6,140 nt of DNA from the NCBI GenBank assembly GCA_013330765.1, contig DUHU01000013.1, positions 1 through 6,140 on the forward strand. Reading direction: 5' to 3'. Both the position numbers and the translations under genes were made by a program. The notes below the pieces were generated by a model. That model ran no database searches, was not told where the DNA came from, and saw nothing but the letters and a program-made list of their open reading frames with translations. The stretch's first letter is position 1, and each line of letters opens with the position of its first letter. The stretch comes from Candidatus Poseidoniaceae archaeon (GTDB lineage Archaea; Thermoplasmatota; Poseidoniia; Poseidoniales; Poseidoniaceae). This document shows, piece after piece, positions 1 to 5,598 of the stretch.

Positions 1-81
1 CGCTGAACTCGTACCGCCCAGTCCGAACACCTGTATGGTGGGGATGGAGGGGCGAAGTCGGAAAACGATGCAGTTCTCCAT
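1..81 (-). CDS. Possible N-terminal fragment of an unidentified protein, cut by the window edge
   Basis: On the minus strand an ATG at 81 opens a frame that runs to the window edge without a stop, giving 27 residues that begin MENCIVFRLRPSIP and include VFGLGGTS. Most codons end in C or G, as in the confident genes here, and the hydrophobic pattern looks like a protein start. The frame has a stop at 124-126 and no other ATG or GTG in between, so 81 would be the start. It would be divergent from the PqqD-like gene with only 17 bases between start codons. I do not recognise the family. Twenty-seven residues are too few to be sure this is coding; an edge remnant of non-coding DNA is the alternative. 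Confidence 0.35.
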   Translation of the reverse strand, partial: MENCIVFRLRPSIPTIQVFGLGGTSSA

Positions 82-98
82 CGCACACTGGACGACCC

Positions 99-452
99 GT
101 GGTGTTGAGGATCGAAAAACAATTCAGCAGGTTCGAACGGGCTTTGGCACGATTGTTTCGGGCGCCAAAAGAAGTACGTCGGCCACTCGATCAGATGAAC
201 AGTCTGATTTGGGAACTCGCGGACGGACAACACGACTTTGCTGACATCGTACAACACCTCAACGACGCCTTCGAAGAAGAAGCAACACCAGTGGTTGAGC
301 GAAGCACTGCAGCAGTGCGAGGATTTGTGGCGCTTGGCGTGATGAAACTCGTACCGGAAGGCGGTGCGGTGACATGGACGACGGAACCGGGTCAGGTCCC
401 ACAAGAACAATCCTTGGAGCCGAAAGACCCGGACATGGATCATTGGTCATGA
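99..452 (+). CDS. PqqD-like small protein (peptide-chaperone / RRE fold)
   Basis: This 117-residue protein matches the PqqD family, small winged-helix proteins that bind a substrate peptide and present it to a radical SAM or other modifying enzyme. The core is at residues 27-86: the segment LDQMNSLIWELADGQHD is the typical start, with the invariant-looking WEL and the DG turn, then a helix (ADIVQHL), an acidic helix and the closing RGFVALGVMKLV. Residues 88-117 are a polar, probably flexible tail. The GTG at 99 was chosen because no ATG lies upstream in frame and the core needs only a short lead; TTG at 105 is possible, and the frame stays open to the window edge. No clear ribosome binding site is seen. 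No radical SAM gene or precursor peptide is visible nearby, so the partner is unknown. Its stop overlaps that of the convergent SUMF1-fold gene. Confidence 0.72.
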   Translation: MVLRIEKQFSRFERALARLFRAPKEVRRPLDQMNSLIWELADGQHDFADIVQHLNDAFEEEATPVVERSTAAVRGFVALGVMKLVPEGGAVTWTTEPGQVPQEQSLEPKDPDMDHWS

Positions 453-1171
453 CGTTGCCAAGCAAGACGGAATCCAAAACCATCTCTGGCCGAGGCCGGG
501 AAGGCCTTGTGACGAGACGCGCAACGTGTTGAATCTGATTCCATGTACCATGCTCCTCCTCGAAGCACGCCTTGTTCCGCTTCGATCTCGACCGCTTCTT
601 GTACGGAATGACGTTCGTCAAATGGTGCGACATATCCGTCGGAACACCATTCTGCGACGTTCCCAGCCATGTCGTGGAAACCCCATGGGTTGGCATCCTT
701 TTGGCCAACTTCACGCGTGACACCTCCTGCATTCCCCGCATGCCAAGCAAAGGCATCCAGTTCTGTGTCTGCATCACCAAACCACCAGCGGCCCACGGTT
801 CCAGCCCGAGCTGCAAACTCCCATTCTGCTTCGGAAGGCAATCGGTATGCGCCAAGGACCCCGTCAAGTTCTCCGGCCGAAGCTTGATTCAAGCGATCAA
901 GATAGACGTCGATGTCGTCCCGGGAAACGGAATCAACTGGACGGAGTCCTGCTGTCCATCCTTCCTGAAATTTGGATGGATTGTCCCCCATCACCAATTC
1001 CCATTGTTGTTGGGTGACCGGCCGTGCACTCAACGCAAATCCATCATCGATTCGGCATTCCATCGCTGGTCCTTCGTCCCGTCGTCCTTGCGAGGGAGAA
1101 CAACCGCGTACGAAGGTACCTGGCTGTACGTGGATGAAGAACAGACCATGGGGCCCAGGAACCTCCGCCAT
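440..1171 (-). CDS. FGE-sulfatase / SUMF1-EgtB-PvdO fold protein, 243 aa
   Basis: The protein belongs to the formylglycine-generating-enzyme superfamily. Family blocks appear in order: an N-terminal strand with PGTFVRGC (residues 17-24), the substrate-side block PVTQQQWELVMGDNPSKF (51-68), RLPSEAEWEFAAR (110-122), NPWGFHDMAGNVAEWCSDGY (161-180), RGGAW (204-208) and GFGFRLAW (231-238). It is one single domain with no signal peptide and no membrane segment, so it is probably cytoplasmic. The two copper-binding cysteines that follow the GGS motif in true formylglycine-generating enzymes are not present; only C217, in the RCASR segment, remains. Sulfatase activation is therefore doubtful and the actual reaction is unknown. 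The ATG at 1171 is the only usable in-frame start below the divergent gene at 1259. The long open frame above 1171 is antisense to that gene. Its 3' end overlaps the PqqD-like gene by 13 bases. Confidence 0.85.
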   Translation of the reverse strand: MAEVPGPHGLFFIHVQPGTFVRGCSPSQGRRDEGPAMECRIDDGFALSARPVTQQQWELVMGDNPSKFQEGWTAGLRPVDSVSRDDIDVYLDRLNQASAGELDGVLGAYRLPSEAEWEFAARAGTVGRWWFGDADTELDAFAWHAGNAGGVTREVGQKDANPWGFHDMAGNVAEWCSDGYVAPFDERHSVQEAVEIEAEQGVLRGGAWYMESDSTRCASRHKAFPASARDGFGFRLAWQRHDQ

Positions 1172-1258
1172 GCATCCGGATTGGCCACTGATTGAGGAAC
1201 CCTCCGCCTCAACCAGAAAGCAAGAATCCTTATCCTCGGAACGAACAGCCAAGGTTCG
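1172..1258. promoter_or_regulatory. Divergent intergenic region with a TATA-like box for the TPR gene
   Basis: These 87 bases separate the starts of the SUMF1-fold gene (minus) and the TPR gene (plus). On the plus strand the most AT-rich spot is CTTATCC at 1229-1235, preceded by the purine-rich stretch AGAAAGCAAGAA (1215-1226). The box lies 24-30 bases before the ATG at 1259, which is the spacing expected of an archaeal TATA box with a BRE if the transcript starts at or next to the start codon (leaderless). AGGT at 1252-1255 is a weak alternative ribosome site. The minus-strand reading of the same spot (GATAAGG) could serve the other gene. The assignment rests on the organism being an archaeon, which is itself inferred. 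Confidence 0.3.
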
Positions 1259-3394
1259 ATGACGGCCTCCGAAGCGGTTTCCCAAGCCCCTGACGTCACG
1301 GAACTCTTGCGTGAAGGCGAAGCGCTTTCGCGGGCTCGTGAATACACCGAAGCCCTCGACCGTTTCAACCGAGCCATCGCCATGGACCCCTCCAATTCTA
1401 TGGCTTGGTACAACCGTGGTGTGCTTTTGGAAGGTCAACGCGATGCAAAAGGCGCCAAGCAGTCCTTCACCATCTGCCTTGATTTGGATCCGGATCACGC
1501 ACCCGCCACAGCGAATCTCGCGGTGTTGCTGGAACGCATGGGTGACACGGACGGGGCCGGAGCCATGGCCAAAAGGGCCCTGACCCATTATCCAGACCAT
1601 CCTGAACTTCTTGACATTCGACGCCGGTGCCAAACCGGCCAAAATGTACAACCTGATTTGCCAGCCCAGCGCCCAACACCGACGGCCACGTGGCAAGACG
1701 AGCACTTGACCAAGGCGATGGACAAAGCAGGCGTAACCGACGCTCAAGCGGTCTTGGAAGAATCGACCCATCACGACACGGACGGTGACGGCACCCTGGA
1801 CGAGGAGGAATTGGAGCGAGCCGCTTCTGTCGTTGCTGCACAGCAACAAGTTCAGGAAACGATGGTCGAAGAAGAATCGATTCCGGTTCCCGAAGAAGCC
1901 ACGGAACACGTGCAGGTGGAACCCACAGAAACACCGCTTTCTGAATTGATCGACATGGCCCGTGGTGAGTTGGATGCTGGTCATCCAAAGGCAGCCATTG
2001 GTCTGCTTCGCGAGCGGCTTCGAACCGATGGCGCCGAGAACATCGAAGCATGGTTAACCGCTGCTACGGCAATGCACCGACTCAACTTGGAAGACCACGC
2101 GTTGGGCGCAGCACAACACAGCCTCAGAATCGATGACCAACGGCACGAGGCATGGACACTCGTCGGTGATGTTCATGCATCGAAAGGAGAACACCAAGCT
2201 GCGGTTGAGGCGTACACCACTGGATTGGAATGCGGAGCGAGTGAAGAGGTGGCCAATCGGCGTTGGCTCTTGCTCACCCGGGAAGCTCATCCCGAGCTCT
2301 GGTTTGAGGAAGCGATGTCGAAGTTGGGCCCTGAGGCGCCTTTGGAAGACCGTCATGCCCTTGCCACTTGGCTTCTCGATTTGGGCGAGGGCGAAGTCAG
2401 TGCCCTTGAACACCTCCCAGACCAACCTCCAACGCTCCCCGAAGCACCCGAACTCGGAAGCAAGGTCATGCTTTTGCTGGCCAACGAAGCACCACGCCTC
2501 CGAGCACGCGCTCACAGCCTGCAACTCCAACACCTCGAAGCCATTGGTCTATGGAAGGAAGAAGTCACCAAGGATGCGGAAGACGCATCGGCTTGGACAG
2601 GGATGGCCAAAGCCTTGGAGGCCGCAGGCGAATTGGAAAAGGCGGCCAAGTGTCACGCCCGTGCCAAGCAAGGAAACGCAACCGCTTCCAGCGAAGTTAT
2701 GGTTGCATCAGAACCTGCATTGACGCCTGCATCCATGACCCCTGAGATCGAACTCCAAACACCGGCCCCCGAATTCCAAGTCCCAGTTGAGCCTGAAGAT
2801 GAAGCCGGGGACGTTGGAGCCTCTCTTCTCTTGCCGGTTGCGTCGACGGACGTGCAGGCTCCTGAGGTTCAATCCAACCCAGAGGTTGATCTCGCTGCTG
2901 CTGCCCTGGAAGCGACCACGAACATGGCTGCTCCCATGCGTACGACGACCCCTGAACAGGATGCACAACAAGGACGGGAATGGTTCAACCGGGGAACGCA
3001 GTTGTTGGAGGACAAGAAATACCGCGAAGCGCTGTCATGCTTCGACAAATCCCTGAGTCTTCTTGCGGATGACGAGGAGAAAGTCATCCTGGTCCTCAAC
3101 GCGCGCGGAAATTGCTACTACTACATGGAAGACTATCCAAAATGCGTTGACGCGTATTACCAAGCGATGATGATTCGACCCGCCCAAGTGCGCGGACAAA
3201 CGCTCTACAACATGGGCGTTGCCTATGCAGAAATGGAACGCTACGGGGACGCCATCAAATGCTTTGAGCAGGGCGAATCGAGGGGCTTGACCCAAGAAGA
3301 AGTGGCCCTCGCAAAGGAACAAATTCGTCGCTGCAAAATTCTCAGAAAAGAGAAAGAAAAGCAGGAAGCAAAGCGGAACTCACGCCGCCGTTGA
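1259..3394 (+). CDS. Large TPR-repeat protein with an EF-hand-like calcium-binding loop, 711 aa
   Basis: This is a protein-interaction scaffold with three TPR regions. The N-terminal set (about residues 15-122) shows the pattern AREYTEALDRFNRAIAMDP, then AWYNRGVLLEGQ. The middle set (about 227-330, with another unit near 425-470) includes AWTLVGDVHASKGEHQAAVEAY. The C-terminal set (about 571-675) includes REWFNRGTQLLEDKKYREAL and LYNMGVAYAEMERYGDAIKCFEQG. Between the first two sets lies DTDGDGTLDEEE (173-184), a textbook EF-hand loop with D at positions 1, 3 and 5, G at 6, L at 8 and E at 12. Residues 198-226 and 476-565 are acidic, proline-rich linkers, and the end (688-711) is strongly basic and helical. 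No signal peptide or membrane segment is seen. The ATG at 1259 fits a TATA-like box 24-30 bases upstream. Twelve bases separate it from the A-type carrier gene, suggesting co-transcription. Its partner is unknown. Confidence 0.9.
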   Translation: MTASEAVSQAPDVTELLREGEALSRAREYTEALDRFNRAIAMDPSNSMAWYNRGVLLEGQRDAKGAKQSFTICLDLDPDHAPATANLAVLLERMGDTDGAGAMAKRALTHYPDHPELLDIRRRCQTGQNVQPDLPAQRPTPTATWQDEHLTKAMDKAGVTDAQAVLEESTHHDTDGDGTLDEEELERAASVVAAQQQVQETMVEEESIPVPEEATEHVQVEPTETPLSELIDMARGELDAGHPKAAIGLLRERLRTDGAENIEAWLTAATAMHRLNLEDHALGAAQHSLRIDDQRHEAWTLVGDVHASKGEHQAAVEAYTTGLECGASEEVANRRWLLLTREAHPELWFEEAMSKLGPEAPLEDRHALATWLLDLGEGEVSALEHLPDQPPTLPEAPELGSKVMLLLANEAPRLRARAHSLQLQHLEAIGLWKEEVTKDAEDASAWTGMAKALEAAGELEKAAKCHARAKQGNATASSEVMVASEPALTPASMTPEIELQTPAPEFQVPVEPEDEAGDVGASLLLPVASTDVQAPEVQSNPEVDLAAAALEATTNMAAPMRTTTPEQDAQQGREWFNRGTQLLEDKKYREALSCFDKSLSLLADDEEKVILVLNARGNCYYYMEDYPKCVDAYYQAMMIRPAQVRGQTLYNMGVAYAEMERYGDAIKCFEQGESRGLTQEEVALAKEQIRRCKILRKEKEKQEAKRNSRRR

Positions 3395-3406
3395 CGCCAC
3401 AGGTTG

Positions 3407-3814
3407 ATGAATGAGGACCTGTTGGGTTGGGACATGGACTGCGGTACGTGTGAATCAGCACCAGCCACGCCTGTTGAAACGGTCGCCCCGGTGAACGTGA
3501 ACGTGACCATTACCGACAAGGCACGTACGATGTTGTCCGACGCCTTCGGAGACACCGAAGGACAATCCCTGCTCGTTGGAGTCCTTTCAGGCGGCTGCTC
3601 TGGCTACATGTACGATTTGCAGATCATCGAAGGAACGGAGCCTGATTGCCAAAACCTCGACATCGAAGGGATTTCCGTTCAGGTACCCAACGCTTCGAGC
3701 CATCTGCTCGATGGAATCGAAATCGACTATGTCGATCGTTTGATGGGTGGCGGTTTTCGAATCAACAACCCGAACGCAGGCAGCACGTGTGGCTGTGGCG
3801 AGTCTTTCAATTGA
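3407..3814 (+). CDS. A-type iron-sulfur cluster carrier (IscA/ErpA/HesB family), 135 aa
   Basis: A-type carriers bind an iron-sulfur cluster or iron and pass it to target apoproteins in the cytoplasm. The three conserved cysteine ligands are all present: C64 in LSGGCSGYMYDL and C128 and C130 in STCGCGESF. The fold segment VNVTITDKARTML (31-43) opens the core, and the segment DYVDRLMGGGFRINNPNA before the last cysteines is typical. The first 30 residues are an extension that contains an extra C12-x-x-C15 pair, not part of the usual family, which is about 105-120 residues long. The ATG at 3407 was chosen over the adjacent TTG at 3404; AGGT at 3401-3404 gives a poor, very close ribosome site. 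The gene lies 12 bases after the TPR gene and 5 bases before the YgfZ-like gene. I cannot tell IscA, ErpA and SufA subtypes apart from this sequence. Confidence 0.92.
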   Translation: MNEDLLGWDMDCGTCESAPATPVETVAPVNVNVTITDKARTMLSDAFGDTEGQSLLVGVLSGGCSGYMYDLQIIEGTEPDCQNLDIEGISVQVPNASSHLLDGIEIDYVDRLMGGGFRINNPNAGSTCGCGESFN

Positions 3815-3819
3815 GCGAC

Positions 3820-4536
3820 ATGCCATTCACCCACCTCAGGGACGACATCGGCGTGCTTTTCGTCCGTGGAACGGACGCCAGAGGATTCGTTGACGGGTTA
3901 AGCACCAACCAGATCCCGAACGATTCGGGTCACGCCGTGCAGACCGTGTTCACCGATCGTGCCGCGAAGATTATCGCAGCGACCCTGGCCTTGGTCCGAG
4001 ATGAAGGCGTCGTGTTGCTTGTCTATCGGCCTTCCATCGATGCCCTCATCGGCCATTTGCAACCACGACTGCTTGGACAAGACGTCGCATTGATGGACAT
4101 CAGTGATCGAAACCACGTCGTCTACGAGGTCGGAGGAACTTCCGACGTTGAATTCGGACGATGGAATACGCATCAACAGGTGACCACCGTTCGACTCACC
4201 CCTGAACTTCTGGTGCACATTGCGGCCGGCCCACCCGCGGAAGCCGTCGAAGCCAACATGACCGAATGGACCGCGTGGAGGGTCGAACATCGATGGCCGG
4301 AACATGGGCTTGAAATCACGGCAAAGCGACATCCGTATGCATGTGGTCTTGAGGACTACGTCCACCAAAACAAGGGATGTTTCCTCGGCCAGGAAGTGTT
4401 GGCACGAATGAAAAGCCGAGGGCGGACAGGCTGGGTTTTGGTTCAGGGCGATGTGAATGCATTGCCAGAACATCGCATCACGACGGAGCACGAGGGACGA
4501 GCCTTGGCCATCCTCCGGACAAGCGAGGTTCAGTAA
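3820..4536 (+). CDS. ygfZ: YgfZ/IBA57-family folate-binding iron-sulfur protein maturation factor, compact, 238 aa
   Basis: The family signature KGCFLGQE is at residues 185-192, with the conserved cysteine at 187, followed by ARMKSRG as in other YgfZ proteins. The N-terminus (HLRDDIGVLFVRGTDARGFVDGLSTNQI) is the usual GcvT-like start, and FTDRAAKIIAATLAL matches the next family block, where bacterial members read TPKGR or similar. YgfZ and mitochondrial IBA57 act with A-type carriers in maturing certain [4Fe-4S] proteins and probably use tetrahydrofolate. At 238 residues it is clearly shorter than E. coli YgfZ (326); only 46 residues follow the signature, though a closing GRALAILR segment is kept. 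ATG 3820 lies 5 bases after the stop of the A-type carrier gene; TTG at 3811, overlapping that stop, is an alternative. The open frame above it (from 3646) is a shadow of the carrier gene. Its stop overlaps the convergent malate dehydrogenase gene by 7 bases. Confidence 0.88.
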   Translation: MPFTHLRDDIGVLFVRGTDARGFVDGLSTNQIPNDSGHAVQTVFTDRAAKIIAATLALVRDEGVVLLVYRPSIDALIGHLQPRLLGQDVALMDISDRNHVVYEVGGTSDVEFGRWNTHQQVTTVRLTPELLVHIAAGPPAEAVEANMTEWTAWRVEHRWPEHGLEITAKRHPYACGLEDYVHQNKGCFLGQEVLARMKSRGRTGWVLVQGDVNALPEHRITTEHEGRALAILRTSEVQ

Positions 4537-5468
4537 CCGAGGACGTCCACAAGTTGGCCCTTGTAGAAGTTCCCAGAGGTCTGCAAAGACTCGAGTTCAT
4601 GGTCCAAGAGATCAAGTTCGAAAATCTGCTCCACCCCATTTGCTCCCACGATGCATGGGACACCAATGTAGACGTTCTCAAGACCGTACTGTCCGGTCAA
4701 GAAACACGACGCCGGGAGGAGGCGACGACGGTCGTTTAGAACGGCTTCAGCCATGATGGCTGCGGCGGAACCTGGCGCGTAGAACGCCGAACCCTTTTCC
4801 AAGAGGGCGACGATTTCTCCACCACCTTTCGCGGTGCGTTCTGAAATGGATTTGATACGATCCTCGCTCATCAATTGCGTGATCGGAATGCCGCCGACGG
4901 TGGTGTAACGAGGCAAGGGAACCATCGTGTCACCGTGGCCACCGAGCACCATTGGAGACACGTCTTCTTCTGCGCAGTTCAATTCCAAGGCAATGAAGTG
5001 GGCCATTCGCGCCGAGTCCAAGACCCCGGCTTGTCCAATCACTCGCTCAGGTGGGAAACCGGTGACCTTCTGCATGTGATAGGTCATCAAATCCAATGGA
5101 TTGGTGACCACGATAATCACGGCATCAGGTGCGTGTTCGCGAATGCCTGACCCGACTTGGCTGATGATGTCCGCGTTTTTGCCGATCAAATCCTCACGGG
5201 TCATGCCAGGTTTGCGTGGGAAACCAGACGTCACGACCACCACGTCTGAGCCAGCAATGTCTTCGTAGGACGCCGTCCCGGTGATTCGGCCGTCGTAATT
5301 CAGCACGGTGGCGTTCTGGGACATGTCCAAGGCCTTGCCTTTGGCGAAGCCTTCGAAGATGTCCAAAAGGACGACGTCGGCGACTTTCATTTGTGCCAGC
5401 ACGAAGGCGCACGTAGCTCCAACATTTCCCGCTCCAATGACTGCAATCTTCCTTCGTCCGTTCGCCAT
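4530..5468 (-). CDS. mdh: NAD-dependent malate dehydrogenase, LDH-like type, 312 aa
   Basis: The enzyme interconverts malate and oxaloacetate with NAD in the cytoplasm, a step of the citric acid cycle. The Rossmann motif IGAGNVGATC is at 11-20, and D36 at the end of the second strand favours NAD over NADP. The specificity loop SGFPRKPGMTRED (81-93) has R85 where lactate dehydrogenases carry glutamine, so malate rather than lactate is the substrate; R91 is the mobile-loop arginine. N123 lies in TNPLD, D151 and R154 in VLDSAR, and the catalytic H178 in GGHGD. Length is normal for the family. The ATG at 5468 (MANGRRKIAVIG) was preferred; ATG at 5492 would add eight residues, but a TATA-like TTTATGG at 5502-5508 on this strand would sit too close to it. 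The frame continues upstream to 5663 without homology. It is divergent from the transhydrogenase gene. Confidence 0.95.
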   Translation of the reverse strand: MANGRRKIAVIGAGNVGATCAFVLAQMKVADVVLLDIFEGFAKGKALDMSQNATVLNYDGRITGTASYEDIAGSDVVVVTSGFPRKPGMTREDLIGKNADIISQVGSGIREHAPDAVIIVVTNPLDLMTYHMQKVTGFPPERVIGQAGVLDSARMAHFIALELNCAEEDVSPMVLGGHGDTMVPLPRYTTVGGIPITQLMSEDRIKSISERTAKGGGEIVALLEKGSAFYAPGSAAAIMAEAVLNDRRRLLPASCFLTGQYGLENVYIGVPCIVGANGVEQIFELDLLDHELESLQTSGNFYKGQLVDVLGY

Positions 5469-5540
5469 ACGCTCGACCTGACCGACGGTCATGCACCCGT
5501 CCCATAAACTCGCGGTCACCAAACAAGAAGCGCGTTCCGT

Positions 5541-5577
5541 GGTGTTGAAGAACCCGCTTCCGTTCGGGTCAATCACC
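5541..5577 (+). promoter_or_regulatory. Predicted hairpin in the leader of the transhydrogenase gene
   Basis: An outer stem pairs GGTG (5541-5544) with CACC (5574-5577) and TTG (5545-5547) with CAA (5570-5572), with T5573 bulged. After a 4-base bulge on the left side, an inner stem pairs ACCCG (5552-5556) with CGGGT (5565-5569) around the 8-base loop 5557-5564. It ends 8 bases before the Shine-Dalgarno site, so it could affect translation if the transcript starts upstream of it. No known riboswitch class is recognised. Confidence 0.3.
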
Positions 5578-5585
5578 GCTCCTGC

Positions 5586-5592
5586 GGAGGTG
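5586..5592 (+). promoter_or_regulatory. Strong Shine-Dalgarno site of the transhydrogenase gene
   Basis: GGAGGTG is an exact complement of the usual 16S rRNA 3' end and sits 6 bases before the ATG at 5599. It decides the start: the frame is open further up to an ATG at 5491, but the family begins with MRIGV-KE, which is exactly what follows 5599. It is the only strong Shine-Dalgarno site in front of a gene in this window. Confidence 0.8.
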
Positions 5593-5598
5593 TTTGCG

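Larger units (their letters stand above)
5469..5598. promoter_or_regulatory. Divergent promoter region between mdh and pntA with repeated GGTCA half-sites
   Basis: These 130 bases must carry the control signals of both the malate dehydrogenase (minus) and transhydrogenase (plus) genes. A 13-base perfect palindrome around one central base, TGACCGACGGTCA, lies at 5479-5491, 11 bases before the chosen malate dehydrogenase ATG. Two further direct copies of GGTCA are at 5514-5518 and 5567-5571. On the minus strand TTTATGG (5508 down to 5502) is TATA-like and would put a transcript start close to 5480, inside the palindrome. A factor bound there could block transcription of the malate dehydrogenase gene. 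All this is inference from pattern and position. Confidence 0.35.

Noticed and set aside
35..244. Plus-strand open frame of 69 codons
   Set aside because: It overlaps the PqqD-like gene in another frame and shows no protein-like pattern.
572..1195. Plus-strand open frame of 207 codons
   Set aside because: It lies opposite the SUMF1-fold gene, whose family motifs are clear; the plus-strand translation shows no recognisable domain.
1172..1984. Minus-strand open frame continuing above the SUMF1-fold gene for about 270 codons
   Set aside because: It is antisense to the well-supported TPR gene, has no family resemblance, and the SUMF1 fold starts just after the ATG at 1171.
2133..2723. Plus-strand open frame of 196 codons in another frame of the TPR gene
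   Set aside because: It is rich in arginine, proline and tryptophan, as out-of-frame readings of this gene are, and the TPR frame holds clear repeats over the same span.
3646..3819. N-terminal extension of the YgfZ-like frame
   Set aside because: It overlaps the A-type carrier coding sequence in another frame, and the family start is the ATG at 3820.
3898..4491. Minus-strand open frame of 197 codons
   Set aside because: It is antisense to the YgfZ-like gene, which carries the family signature; no domain is seen on the minus strand.
5491..5598. In-frame 36-residue extension of the transhydrogenase gene from an ATG at 5491
   Set aside because: A strong Shine-Dalgarno site precedes the ATG at 5599, and the protein family begins exactly there.
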